Both the position numbers and the translations under genes were made by a program. Source: Polaribacter butkevichii (lineage in GTDB: Bacteria; Bacteroidota; Bacteroidia; Flavobacteriales; Flavobacteriaceae). From it: DNA of 64,000 bases. The stretch is from positions 3,935,501 through 3,999,500 of the forward strand of contig NZ_CP150661.1 of assembly GCF_038024105.1 (NCBI RefSeq), in the 5' to 3' direction. The notes beneath the pieces were generated by a model. It saw nothing but the letters and a program-made list of their open reading frames with translations, ran no database searches and had not been told where the DNA came from. Positions 52,310 through 60,876 of this stretch are shown here, piece after piece. The first letter of the stretch is position 1, and each line of letters opens with the position of its first letter.

Positions 52310-54925
52310 TTATTCTTCTTTTTTAGTAGTTTTCTTTTTTCCGAAAAGGCCACCTAAAACATCTTTTACTTTATCGGTAACTTTGTCTTTTGCATCTTCT
52401 TGATTGGTGGTGTCTTTTTTAGAGTCAATACCAATTAAGTTCTTTAATTTGTCTTTTCCTTGATCTAACAAAGCATTTTTTTGTTTTTCTACCAAGTCTT
52501 TTACTAAGTTTGCTGTGGCATCTTTAATGTTTGATGAAAAACTAGGGCTTCCAAAACTACCTGTTAAGGTTCCTTTTACAGGCACACTTTTAATGCTGGC
52601 AGCATCTTTAGCTGTTAATTTTGCAATTAAATTAGTTACATCAGCACCTAAATATTTTACAGGAACATCAAAAACAATATCGTAATCCATTGTTTGATCA
52701 AAACCATGTTTACCAGATACTTGCATGCCAATATCTTGGTAATTAAGTTTAATAGGTTTTACCGTTACTTGTCCGTCTTTAAAAGAAAATAACCCTGTTG
52801 CTTCGTGTAAATTTAATTTGCTAATATCTAAAAAGTTTACTTTTTCACTTAAGGTAGTTAACATCTTAGAATTACTCGCCTTTAATTTGGTATCTAATAA
52901 TTGTCCTAATAAATCACCCGAAATGGTTTTTAAATTAGGCGTCATATCTTCATTTAAGTTCCCAGAAACGGTAATGGTAGAGTTCATTTTACCTTCAATA
53001 GTTTTAGCTATTGGAGCAATGGATTTTAACATATCTAACGCCCCAAAAGATTCGCCAATATTTAATTTAGAAAGGTTTAAATCCATTTTAAAACTAGCCT
53101 TTTTTCCTTTGGTAGAAACATTTCCATTCATAGCAATGTTTCCTCCAAATACATCAGATTTTAGGTTTTTTAAATCCACCGTTTCATCATGAATGTAAAG
53201 ATCACCAGAAACGTTTGTTAGGTTTATATTATCATAAGCCACTTTTTTAGCATTTGCAGTAAACTTAACATCTAAAAAAGCAGGAATTTTTAAAGAAGAA
53301 GTACTTGTTTCTTGCGTTGTAGTCGTTTCATCAGCAGCAATAAAATCGGCTACTTTAAGGTTATTAGAGCTTAAAAGAAAGTTTCCTTTTAAAACTTCAT
53401 TTTTAAATATAAATCCATAGAAATTATCTAGGTTTCCATTTATCGATAAATCGGATGTTCCTGTTTTTGCTTCAAACTCATTAAGTTTAATGGCGTTGGT
53501 GTTAAAAGTAACTTTGGTTTTGTTGATAAAAAAAGGATTTGCAACATCTGTACCATCATATTTAAAACCAGTTACTGTAATTTCTCCAGCGTTTTTAATG
53601 TTTTGATAGTTGGCTTTTTCTACAGAATTCATATCAAAATTTGTAGAAATATCTGCTTTTAAAATTCCTGCTAATTCTTTTTGAATAGGAGCAGGGTATA
53701 CTTTACCAATATTTGCTAAATTAATAGTTCCTTTTGCTGTTAAATTTATACGTGGGTTTGTGGTAAGGCTTTTTAAGTTTCCATTGGCAGCAAAAACATC
53801 TTCATCAATTTTAAAGTTGAATTTATCTATGTTTATATAAGTGTCTTTTACAAGACCTGTTTTGTTAATTATTTTGGTGTCTATGTTTATGTTTGTAACT
53901 GATTTTGGTAAATCAGCATATTTAAACAGTGCATTTTTAGAAATGATTGAGATATCAAAAGCAGGAATCGTGTTTTCTGACAAAGTTCCTTTTACAACAC
54001 CATTAACTTCAAAATTACCTTCTGTTTTAATCGACTCTAAATTACCTGCATATTGTTTTGGCAATAAGGCCAAAGCATTTTTAAAAGAAGATGTTGGTGT
54101 TTTAAATTTTAGGTCATACAGTTGATTTCCATCCACTAGTTGAATAAAACCATCAAACTCTAAAGGTAATTGATTAATGTATCCTGTATTTTCTTTAAAA
54201 GTATATTTACTATTCTTTAAGTCGATACCAAGTACTGCGTCTAAAGAAATTTTTACTTTATTTAGGTAATTAGTATTATCTAAATCAAAAGAAACAAAAC
54301 CCGTAGTTTTGGTGTCTAAATTAAAAATATCTTCTGCAAAATTTCCTTCACCAGTATGGTAAATACTATCTATACTTAATTTAGTATTGGTGCTTCTATC
54401 AAGATAATTAAAATTGATATCTTCTAGTTCATACCCATCAATATTTAAAGAAAAAGAACTCTCATCACTAGAAGTAGTGGTTTCTTCTGTAGCTTTAGCA
54501 ATATCAAAATTTCCATTACCTTCCTTGTCAAAAATAATATTGATGTTTCCTTCTTTAGAAGCAATGCTTTTAATTGCAAGTGTTTCATCAGACTTTTTAA
54601 AAAGTTCTGTAATATTTAAAGCTAAACTTAATTCTTTTGCATTAAACAACGTATCGCCAACAAAAGGAGCCTTATTAGCAACCGCTAAATCATTAACGGT
54701 TAAACTTACCGAAGGGAAATTTTTAAGAAGACTTAAGTCTGCTTCTTTAAAAGTTACGTTAGCATTAATATTATTGTTAATGGTGTTGGTAACCATTACT
54801 ACAATTTTATCTTTAAACAAAAAAGGAATTGAAATTACGGCTATAATAAGCAGCAACGCAACAATAGAAACCCATTTTAGAATTCTTTTTCCTATTGATT
54901 TTTTCTTTTTTTCGGTATTTGTCAT
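52310..54925 (-). CDS. AsmA-like membrane-anchored envelope protein
   Basis: This 871-residue protein is probably a bridge-like envelope protein of the AsmA/YhdP type. A single N-terminal membrane anchor (WVSIVALLLIIAVISIPFLF, about 15-38) is followed by a very long beta-rich periplasmic part starting VTNTINNNINANVTFKEADL. AsmA-type strands are repeated throughout (TKTTGFVSFDLDN, GDLYIHDETVDLKNLK). The C-terminal AsmA_2 region contains MNGNVSTKGKKASFKMDLNL and MLTTLSEKVNFLDISKLNL. The tail (about 800-871) is lysine/aspartate-rich and low in complexity. Such proteins are linked to lipid transport or membrane homeostasis; the exact role is unknown. Confidence 0.88.
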   Translation of the reverse strand: MTNTEKKKKSIGKRILKWVSIVALLLIIAVISIPFLFKDKIVVMVTNTINNNINANVTFKEADLSLLKNFPSVSLTVNDLAVANKAPFVGDTLFNAKELSLALNITELFKKSDETLAIKSIASKEGNINIIFDKEGNGNFDIAKATEETTTSSDESSFSLNIDGYELEDINFNYLDRSTNTKLSIDSIYHTGEGNFAEDIFNLDTKTTGFVSFDLDNTNYLNKVKISLDAVLGIDLKNSKYTFKENTGYINQLPLEFDGFIQLVDGNQLYDLKFKTPTSSFKNALALLPKQYAGNLESIKTEGNFEVNGVVKGTLSENTIPAFDISIISKNALFKYADLPKSVTNINIDTKIINKTGLVKDTYINIDKFNFKIDEDVFAANGNLKSLTTNPRINLTAKGTINLANIGKVYPAPIQKELAGILKADISTNFDMNSVEKANYQNIKNAGEITVTGFKYDGTDVANPFFINKTKVTFNTNAIKLNEFEAKTGTSDLSINGNLDNFYGFIFKNEVLKGNFLLSSNNLKVADFIAADETTTTQETSTSSLKIPAFLDVKFTANAKKVAYDNINLTNVSGDLYIHDETVDLKNLKSDVFGGNIAMNGNVSTKGKKASFKMDLNLSKLNIGESFGALDMLKSIAPIAKTIEGKMNSTITVSGNLNEDMTPNLKTISGDLLGQLLDTKLKASNSKMLTTLSEKVNFLDISKLNLHEATGLFSFKDGQVTVKPIKLNYQDIGMQVSGKHGFDQTMDYDIVFDVPVKYLGADVTNLIAKLTAKDAASIKSVPVKGTLTGSFGSPSFSSNIKDATANLVKDLVEKQKNALLDQGKDKLKNLIGIDSKKDTTNQEDAKDKVTDKVKDVLGGLFGKKKTTKKEE

Positions 54926-54953
54926 TTTTTTCTACTTGATTAAGTGTCAACTG

Positions 54954-54961
54954 CAAAAGTA
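54954..54961 (-). promoter_or_regulatory. Candidate -7 promoter box for the AsmA-like gene
   Basis: The minus strand reads TACTTTTG, an exact TAnnTTTG match 28 bp before the start codon. This would give a leader of about 20 bases. Confidence 0.5.
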
Positions 54962-55021
54962 CAATTTAGGCACTTGGGTTTATGTTTATAGAACGTTAAA
55001 TATATAAGAATCGTACATAAA

Positions 55022-55058
55022 AAAATACTGTAACTCTTAGTAAGAATTACAGTATTTA
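55022..55058 (-). terminator. Terminator after the small membrane-protein genes
   Basis: A 16-bp stem with one mismatch (AAATACTGTAACTCTT/AAGAATTACAGTATTT) has a 3-base loop. On the minus strand it is followed by T residues. It lies about 22 bp beyond the CCC-motif gene's stop codon. Confidence 0.8.
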
Positions 55059-55080
55059 TGAGCTTATTTTTTTAGGTAAT

Positions 55081-55413
55081 TTACTGCCCAAATATTTCAT
55101 TTACTCTTTGTTCTAACAAAATAGGGTCTTGCAAAGCATCTAAGCCAATCTTGTAAAAGAACCATACCATTACTAAGATAAAAATAGTGTTTAAAATAAT
55201 ACCAATAAGGCCTGTTATTTTACCAGCAGTAGCATTGCCTACACTGTTGTATTCTTCTGGGTTTTGTTTGTATAGATTGGTTGCTTTGTTTCCTAAAATA
55301 AAAGCGATAATACCTAAAGGTAATCCAATAATTCCGTAACAAATACAAGTTACTAAAGATAAAATACCAAGTACTAAAGAAGTGGTTGCGTTGGGTAAGT
55401 TTTGTTTTTCCAT
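55081..55413 (-). CDS. CCC-motif (DUF4190-like) small membrane protein
   Basis: This 110-residue protein has two membrane segments (TSLVLGILSLVTCICYGIIG, ITGLIGIILNTIFILVMVWF). It resembles the NCBI CCC-motif/DUF4190 membrane proteins of flavobacteria: a QNLPNATTSLVLGILSL start, GLPLGIIAFILGNKATNLYK and a YKQNPEEYNSVGNATAGKIT linker. The function is unknown. It lies 8 bp after the DUF2752 gene and both probably share a transcript with YbaB. Confidence 0.85.
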   Translation of the reverse strand: MEKQNLPNATTSLVLGILSLVTCICYGIIGLPLGIIAFILGNKATNLYKQNPEEYNSVGNATAGKITGLIGIILNTIFILVMVWFFYKIGLDALQDPILLEQRVNEIFGQ

Positions 55414-55421
55414 TTTGTTTT

Positions 55422-55721
55422 TTAAAGTGCAAATATAGGTTTCATTTTAATACCATAGCTAATTACAATAATTAGAAGGTTTATAATAGCAAAAGAAATA
55501 ATTATTTTTTTACTGTTTTTAAATTTTCGTCTATTATTAATCAATAAGAAAATTCCGAATAAAATTAGTGTATAAACAGCAGGATACATTTTAAAAGCAT
55601 TGACAAACTCACCTTTTATAAGTAGCACAATTGCTCTTTGAATTCCGCAACCTAAACAATCGATACCAAAAAGCGATTTGTTTAAACAAGGCAGTAAATA
55701 ATCATTTATTGTTAAAAACAT
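55422..55721 (-). CDS. DUF2752-family membrane protein
   Basis: This 99-residue membrane protein has the DUF2752 signature CLNKSLFGIDCLGCGIQRAI, with conserved cysteines and a GIxCxGCGxxR-type core that could bind metal. Three hydrophobic segments follow. The function is unknown. It sits 5 bp after YbaB and 8 bp before the CCC-motif gene, a frequent flavobacterial arrangement by my recollection. Confidence 0.87.
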   Translation of the reverse strand: MFLTINDYLLPCLNKSLFGIDCLGCGIQRAIVLLIKGEFVNAFKMYPAVYTLILFGIFLLINNRRKFKNSKKIIISFAIINLLIIVISYGIKMKPIFAL

Positions 55722-55726
55722 AGCTA

Positions 55727-56050
55727 TTATTTAAACATATCCATTCCCGGAATGTTTGGCATACCACTTTTTGCAGCAACAGCCATTTCTGCGTCGTTAA
55801 TTTTGGTGGCTTTTTCAATAGCTTTGTTTAAAGCAATAATTAAGTAGTCTTCTAATTCTTCTGCATCAGAAAGTAAAGCATCATCAATAGAAATAGATTT
55901 TATTTCTCTATTGGCAGTTAGGGTTATTTTTAGTTTTCCGTCTGCAGCAACTTCATCTACTAAAACAGAGTTTAATCTTGTTTTTGTTTCTTCTACTTTT
56001 TGCTGTGTTTCTTTCAGCTTATTCATCATTCCAGATAGGTCTCCAAACAT
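55727..56050 (-). CDS. YbaB/EbfC-family nucleoid-associated protein
   Basis: This 107-residue DNA-binding dimer belongs to the YbaB/EbfC family and helps organise the nucleoid. The structure is the usual long N-terminal helix ([20 protein letters not shown]), a three-stranded sheet ([20 protein letters not shown] and IKSISIDD) and a C-terminal helix with an end loop ([11 protein letters not shown]). Length is typical. The usual dnaX-recR partners are absent here; instead it heads a small operon with two membrane protein genes. It is divergent from the peptidase gene. Confidence 0.93.
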   Translation of the reverse strand: MFGDLSGMMNKLKETQQKVEETKTRLNSVLVDEVAADGKLKITLTANREIKSISIDDALLSDAEELEDYLIIALNKAIEKATKINDAEMAVAAKSGMPNIPGMDMFK

Positions 56051-56080
56051 TGTTTTTCTTGATTATAATTTAGTTCGCTA

Positions 56081-56088
56081 CAAATTTA
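56081..56088 (-). promoter_or_regulatory. Candidate -7 promoter box for the YbaB operon
   Basis: The minus strand reads TAAATTTG (TAnnTTTG), 30 bp before the YbaB start codon, in a divergent region of only 69 bp. Confidence 0.4.
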
Positions 56089-56119
56089 GTATTTTTATAA
56101 GAATTTAAATCTCCCAAAA

Positions 56120-58297
56120 ATGAGAAAAATTGTTATTCCTTTCGTTATTTTAAGTCTTACATTTGCAACCGCTTGTAAAAATGAGACCATGAAAAGTACA
56201 GATGCAAAAACTCCAGTAGCAGAAAAACAACCTACAAAATTAGAGAAACACGGTGATGTTAGAATAGATAATTATTTTTGGATGCGTTTATCTGATGAAC
56301 AAAAAAATGCAATAGAAAAAGATGCTCATACTCAAAAAGTAGTAGATTATTTAGAGGAAGAAAATACCTATTACAAAGAAGTAACAGCTTATACCAAACC
56401 TTTTCAAGAAGCTCTATTCGAAGAAATGAAAGGTAGAATAAAAGAAGATGATTCTTCTGTGCCTTATAAAGACAACGGTTATTTTTATATTACTCGTTAT
56501 GAAATAGGAAACCAATATCCAATTTATAGCCGTAAAAAAGAAAATTTAGAAGCGGAAGAAGAAGTGCTTTTTAATGTAAACGAAATGGCAAAAGATTTCG
56601 ATTACTATCAATTAGGCGGTTTAAATGTTTCTTCGGATAATAAATTGATGGTTTTTGCCACCGATACGGTAAGTAGAAGACAGTATTTTTTAAGAATTAA
56701 AAACTTAGAAACAGGCAAAATTTATAAAGATATTATAGAAAATACTACAGGAGGTTCTGTTTGGGCAAATGATAATAAAACTATTTTTTACACAAAAAAA
56801 GATCCTGTAACTTTACGTAGTTCAAGTGTTTATAGACACGTGTTGGGTACTCCAACATCCGAAGATGTAGAGGTATTTCATGAGGAAGATGATACATTCG
56901 GTACATATGTAACCAAGTCTAAATCAGATAAATATATTATTATTGGTTCTTATAATACGGTTTCTACAGAAGCACAGTATTTAGATGCAGATAATCCTAC
57001 AGGAGCCTTTACAATGCTACAACCAAGAGAAAGAGATTTAGAATATAGTGTTGCACATTTTGGAGATTATTTTTACTTGTTAACAAATAAAGACAATGCA
57101 ATCAACTTTAAGTTGATGAAAACACCAATAACAAATACAACAAAAGAAAATTGGGTAGATGTTATTCCGCATAGAGATGATACTTTATTAGAAGATTTTT
57201 CAATATTTAAAGATTATTTAGTTTTAGAAGAACGTACCAATGGTTTAAATAAAATACGTATTAAACGTTGGGATGAAACTGAAGATTACTATTTACCTTT
57301 TAACGAAGAAACGTATTCTGTAGGAGTGTATGCAAATCCAGATTTTGATACAGATGTTATTCGTTATTCATATAATTCTTTTACAACACCTAGTTCTGTT
57401 ATTGATTTTAATATGAAAGATCAATCTAAAGAAATTAAAAAAGAGCAAGAAGTTTTAGGAGGAAAGTTTAAAAAAGAAAATTATATCAGCAAACGTGTTT
57501 GGGCAACTACTAGAGATGGTAAAGAAGTAGCAATTTCTTTGGTGTATCATAAAGATACAGAGCTTAATAATACTACGCCTGTGTTACAATATGCATATGG
57601 TTCTTACGGATATACCATACCAGATAGTTTTTCGTCTACCCGTTTAAGTTTATTAGACAGAGGTTTTGTATATGCATTAGCTCACATACGTGGAAGTGAG
57701 TATTTAGGAAGAGAATGGTATGAAGATGGTAAAATGTTGAACAAAAAAAATACGTTTAACGATTTTGTAGATTGTTCTCAATATTTAATAGATAATAACT
57801 ACACTTGCTCAGAACATTTATATGCTATGGGAGGTTCTGCAGGAGGATTGTTAATGGGCGCTATTGTAAATATGAACCCAGAATTGTATAACGGAATTAT
57901 TGCTTCTGTACCTTTTGTAGATGTAGTTTCTACCATGTTAGATGATAGTATTCCTCTTACTACGGGAGAATATGATGAGTGGGGGAACCCTAATGATAAG
58001 GAATATTACGATTATATTAAATCGTATTCTCCTTACGATCAAGTGAAGGCAAAAGATTACCCAAATATTTTGGTAACTACTGGTTTTCATGATTCTCAAG
58101 TACAATACTGGGAGCCAGCAAAATGGGTTGCAAAATTACGAGAATTAAAAACAGATACTAATTTATTGTTATTAGAAACCAATATGGAGGCAGGTCACGG
58201 TGGTGCTTCTGGGCGTTTTGATGCTTTAAAAGAAACCGCTAAAATGTACACCTTCTTTTTGGCCTTAGAAGATAAATTAGATGGTAAAAAAAATTAA
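56120..58297 (+). CDS. S9-family serine peptidase (oligopeptidase B/prolyl oligopeptidase-like lipoprotein)
   Basis: This 725-residue peptidase probably cleaves short peptides in the periplasm or at the membrane. It has a lipoprotein signal (FATAC, Cys19), then a seven-bladed propeller region (about 60-430) starting LEKHGDVRIDNYFWMRLSDE, the oligopeptidase B hallmark. The alpha/beta-hydrolase domain has the nucleophile Ser573 in AMGGSAGGLLMGAI, Asp658 in TTGFHDSQVQYWEP and His693 in EAGHGGASGRF. All triad residues are intact. Divergent from the YbaB operon; the next gene starts about 165 bp later from its own promoter. Confidence 0.95.
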   Translation: MRKIVIPFVILSLTFATACKNETMKSTDAKTPVAEKQPTKLEKHGDVRIDNYFWMRLSDEQKNAIEKDAHTQKVVDYLEEENTYYKEVTAYTKPFQEALFEEMKGRIKEDDSSVPYKDNGYFYITRYEIGNQYPIYSRKKENLEAEEEVLFNVNEMAKDFDYYQLGGLNVSSDNKLMVFATDTVSRRQYFLRIKNLETGKIYKDIIENTTGGSVWANDNKTIFYTKKDPVTLRSSSVYRHVLGTPTSEDVEVFHEEDDTFGTYVTKSKSDKYIIIGSYNTVSTEAQYLDADNPTGAFTMLQPRERDLEYSVAHFGDYFYLLTNKDNAINFKLMKTPITNTTKENWVDVIPHRDDTLLEDFSIFKDYLVLEERTNGLNKIRIKRWDETEDYYLPFNEETYSVGVYANPDFDTDVIRYSYNSFTTPSSVIDFNMKDQSKEIKKEQEVLGGKFKKENYISKRVWATTRDGKEVAISLVYHKDTELNNTTPVLQYAYGSYGYTIPDSFSSTRLSLLDRGFVYALAHIRGSEYLGREWYEDGKMLNKKNTFNDFVDCSQYLIDNNYTCSEHLYAMGGSAGGLLMGAIVNMNPELYNGIIASVPFVDVVSTMLDDSIPLTTGEYDEWGNPNDKEYYDYIKSYSPYDQVKAKDYPNILVTTGFHDSQVQYWEPAKWVAKLRELKTDTNLLLLETNMEAGHGGASGRFDALKETAKMYTFFLALEDKLDGKKN

Positions 58298-58333
58298 GTA
58301 TTAAAAACAGTTTCAGTATTTAAGGATTAACCG

Positions 58334-58341
58334 TACTTTTG
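58334..58341 (+). promoter_or_regulatory. Candidate -7 promoter box for the cysteine-synthase-like gene
   Basis: TACTTTTG fits TAnnTTTG exactly. Transcription would begin near 58348, leaving a structured leader of about 114 bases before the ATG at 58462. Confidence 0.45.
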
Positions 58342-58369
58342 CCGCAAGAATCAAAGATAAAATAAATAA

Positions 58370-58435
58370 CATTACAAGCGTAACGAAGCTGTTTTTTTAT
58401 AGCAACAAATAAAATCGTCACGTTATCTTGTAATG
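58370..58435 (+). promoter_or_regulatory. Structured 5' leader of the cysteine-synthase-like gene
   Basis: An exact 9-bp inverted repeat (CATTACAAG at 58370-58378, CTTGTAATG at 58427-58435) is followed inward by a second 5-bp pairing (TAACG/CGTTA at 58381-58385 and 58421-58425). Together they form a 14-bp imperfect stem around an approximately 35-base internal region. It lies within the predicted 5' leader. It does not look like a terminator: it has no T run. It does not match a riboswitch consensus I know. Confidence 0.5.
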
Positions 58436-58461
58436 AGTTTTACTTTGAGAATAGTGAGAGA

Positions 58462-59457
58462 ATGACTAGAAATAAAGGAATTACAAATTCAATATTAGAT
58501 TTAGTAGGTGAAACCCCACTAATAAAACTTCATAAGATTACAAAAAATTTACCTGGCTCGTATTACGCAAAATTCGAAGCTTTTAATCCAGGTCATTCAG
58601 CAAAAGATAGAATTGCATTACACATTATACAAGACGCAGAAAAAAAAGGTATCCTTAAAAAAGGTGCTACTATTGTAGAAACAACTTCTGGTAATACAGG
58701 GTTTAGTTTGGCAATGATAAGTATTGTAAAAGGATACAAATGTATTTTAGCGGTGAGTGATAAATCTTCTAAAGATAAAATTGATTTGCTAAAATCTATG
58801 GGAGCAGAAGTACATATTTGTCCTGCAAATGTAGCTCCAGACGACCCCAGATCTTATTATGAAGTTGCTAAAACAATCCATAAAAAAACAAAGAATTCAG
58901 TTTATATAAACCAGTACTTTAATGAGTTAAATATAGAAGCTCATTACAAAAGTACAGGGCCAGAAATTTGGGAACAAACTGCCGGTAAAATTACACATTT
59001 AGTAGTGGCAAGTGGAACAGGAGGTACTATTTCTGGAACAGGAAAATATTTAAAAGAACAAAATCCTGATATCAAAATTTTAGGAGTAGATGCTATTGGT
59101 TCTGTATTAAAAAAATACCACGAAACTAAAGAACTAGATTTAGATGAGGTAAGTCCGTATAAAATAGAAGGTTTAGGTAAAAATCTAATTCCTACGGCTA
59201 CCGATTTTGATATCATAGATATCTACGAAAAAGTATCAGACAAAGAGGCTGCTTTAGAGGCAAGAAATATTGTAAAGAAAGAAGGTCTTTTTCCGGGGTA
59301 TACAAGTGGAGCTGTAATGCAGGCCACAAAGCAATATGCAGCAAAAGAAATGTTTAATAAAGATAGTTTTGTTGTATTAATCTTTGCAGATCATGGATCT
59401 CGTTATATGAATAAAATTTATAGCGATGATTGGATGAAACAAAACGATTTTTTGTAA
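58462..59457 (+). CDS. Cysteine/cysteate-synthase-like PLP enzyme (CBS paralogue without CBS domains)
   Basis: This fold-type II PLP enzyme of 331 residues is closely similar to the catalytic domain of the cystathionine beta-synthase at 9804-11162, but ends after that domain (DWMKQNDFL). The PLP lysine is Lys48 in [13 protein letters not shown], the substrate loop is [13 protein letters not shown], and the phosphate clamp is [14 protein letters not shown]. The gene directly precedes an AONS/serine-palmitoyltransferase-type gene, an arrangement suggesting that it makes cysteate (from phosphoserine and sulfite) for capnine synthesis. Plain cysteine synthase activity is the main alternative. Confidence 0.87.
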   Translation: MTRNKGITNSILDLVGETPLIKLHKITKNLPGSYYAKFEAFNPGHSAKDRIALHIIQDAEKKGILKKGATIVETTSGNTGFSLAMISIVKGYKCILAVSDKSSKDKIDLLKSMGAEVHICPANVAPDDPRSYYEVAKTIHKKTKNSVYINQYFNELNIEAHYKSTGPEIWEQTAGKITHLVVASGTGGTISGTGKYLKEQNPDIKILGVDAIGSVLKKYHETKELDLDEVSPYKIEGLGKNLIPTATDFDIIDIYEKVSDKEAALEARNIVKKEGLFPGYTSGAVMQATKQYAAKEMFNKDSFVVLIFADHGSRYMNKIYSDDWMKQNDFL

Positions 59458-59478
59458 ATAGAATAGAACCGTACACAA

Positions 59479-59510
59479 TTTGATAAACTGCAAAAAAAGC
59501 GGTTACTTTG
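59479..59510 (+). promoter_or_regulatory. Candidate promoter with flanking inverted repeat before the acyltransferase gene
   Basis: TTTG (59479-59482) and TACTTTG (59504-59510) lie 21 bp apart, close to the Bacteroidota -33/-7 arrangement. A perfect 9-bp inverted repeat (AACTGCAAA at 59486-59494, TTTGCAGTT at 59507-59515) brackets the -7 box. It could be an operator for a dimeric regulator. Confidence 0.5.
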
Positions 59511-59540
59511 CAGTTACAAGAATAATATAAAATAGAGCAC

Positions 59541-60788
59541 ATGGCGAAAGATTTATTTGAAAGAATAGAAGCAGATAAAGGTCCCTTAGGTAAATGGGCA
59601 AAACAAGCAGAAGGCTATTATGTTTTTCCTAAATTAGAAGGACCAATATCTAATAGAATGTCTTTTAATGGAAAGAAAGTTGTTACTTGGAGTATCAATG
59701 ATTATTTAGGTTTAGCAAATCATCCAGAAGTTATAAAAGTAGATGGAGCTGCGGCTACAGAGCATGGTATGGCTTACCCCATGGGAGCTAGAATGATGTC
59801 TGGTCATACTAAATTTCATGAACAATTAGAGAAAGAATGTGCTGAGTTTGTAGAAAAAGACGCTGCATATTTAGTAAATTTTGGCTATCAAGGAATGGTG
59901 TCTGCAATTGATGCATTGGTTACAAAACACGATGTTATTGTTTATGATATGGATACACATGCATGTATTATAGATGGTGTTCGTTTACATGCTGGTAAAC
60001 GTTTTGTTTATAAGCATAATGACATGGAAAGTTTTGAAAAAAACATTAAGCGTGCTCAAAGAATGGCAGAAAAAACTGGTGGAGGAATTTTAGTGATTTC
60101 TGAAGGTGTTTTTGGTATGCGTGGAGAGCAAGGTCGTTTAAAAGAAATTGTTGCTTTTAAAAAGGAATACAATTTTAGATTGTTAGTAGATGATGCACAT
60201 GGTTTTGGTACCTTAGGTAAAGACGGTAAAGGAACAGGTGTAGAGCAAGGTGTACAAGATGAAATAGATGTATATTTTGCAACGTTTGCAAAATCAATGG
60301 CAGGTATTGGTGCGTTTTTTGCAGGTAGCAAAGAAGTAATACAGTATTTACAGTACAATATGCGTTCTCAAATGTTTGCAAAATCATTACCAATGGCAAT
60401 GGTTAAAGGAGCATTAAAACGTTTAGATATGTTGCGTACAATGCCAGAGTTAAAAGAAACATTATGGAAAAACACTAATGCGTTACAATCTGGTTTACGT
60501 GCTGCAGGTTTCGATCTTGGTACGACACAAACATGTATTACTCCGGTTTATTTAAAAGGAGATATACCAGAGGCTATGGCAATGGTAAATGATTTACGTG
60601 AAAACCACGGAATTTTCTGTTCTATTGTAGTTTATCCTGTAATACCAAAAGGATTAATCATTTTAAGATTGATACCAACTACAACACACACGCAAGAAGA
60701 TATTGATGAAACAATTACAGCTTTTTCTGCAATTAGAGAATTGTTAGAAAATGGTACGTATAAAAAAATTGCAGCTTCAATGGTGTAA
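59541..60788 (+). CDS. AONS-family PLP acyltransferase (probable cysteate acyltransferase / serine palmitoyltransferase-like)
   Basis: This alpha-oxoamine synthase of 415 residues condenses an amino acid with an acyl thioester, losing CO2. Motifs are MSFNGKKVVTWSINDYLGLA, GARMMSGHTKFHEQLE, LLVDDAHGFGTLG and the PLP lysine Lys251 in TFAKSMAGIGAFFAGS. Family candidates are serine palmitoyltransferase, Kbl, BioF and cysteate acyltransferase. The preceding cysteine-synthase-like gene and the known requirement for such an enzyme in flavobacterial capnine synthesis favour cysteate as the amino acid. Kbl would usually accompany a threonine dehydrogenase, which is not seen here. It is followed by a strong terminator. 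Confidence 0.9.
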   Translation: MAKDLFERIEADKGPLGKWAKQAEGYYVFPKLEGPISNRMSFNGKKVVTWSINDYLGLANHPEVIKVDGAAATEHGMAYPMGARMMSGHTKFHEQLEKECAEFVEKDAAYLVNFGYQGMVSAIDALVTKHDVIVYDMDTHACIIDGVRLHAGKRFVYKHNDMESFEKNIKRAQRMAEKTGGGILVISEGVFGMRGEQGRLKEIVAFKKEYNFRLLVDDAHGFGTLGKDGKGTGVEQGVQDEIDVYFATFAKSMAGIGAFFAGSKEVIQYLQYNMRSQMFAKSLPMAMVKGALKRLDMLRTMPELKETLWKNTNALQSGLRAAGFDLGTTQTCITPVYLKGDIPEAMAMVNDLRENHGIFCSIVVYPVIPKGLIILRLIPTTTHTQEDIDETITAFSAIRELLENGTYKKIAASMV

Positions 60789-60810
60789 TTTTTAAATAAA
60801 AAGATAACTT

Positions 60811-60841
60811 AAAAACCTCACATTATTAATGTGAGGTTTTT
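60811..60841. terminator. Terminator after the AONS-family gene
   Basis: A perfect 14-bp stem (AAAAACCTCACATT/AATGTGAGGTTTTT) with a 3-base loop lies between the plus-strand acyltransferase gene and the convergent carbonic anhydrase gene. A and T runs allow it to work in both directions. Confidence 0.92.
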
Positions 60842-60876
60842 GTTTCTTAAAGGATTTAAAATAATAAGTTTAAATC

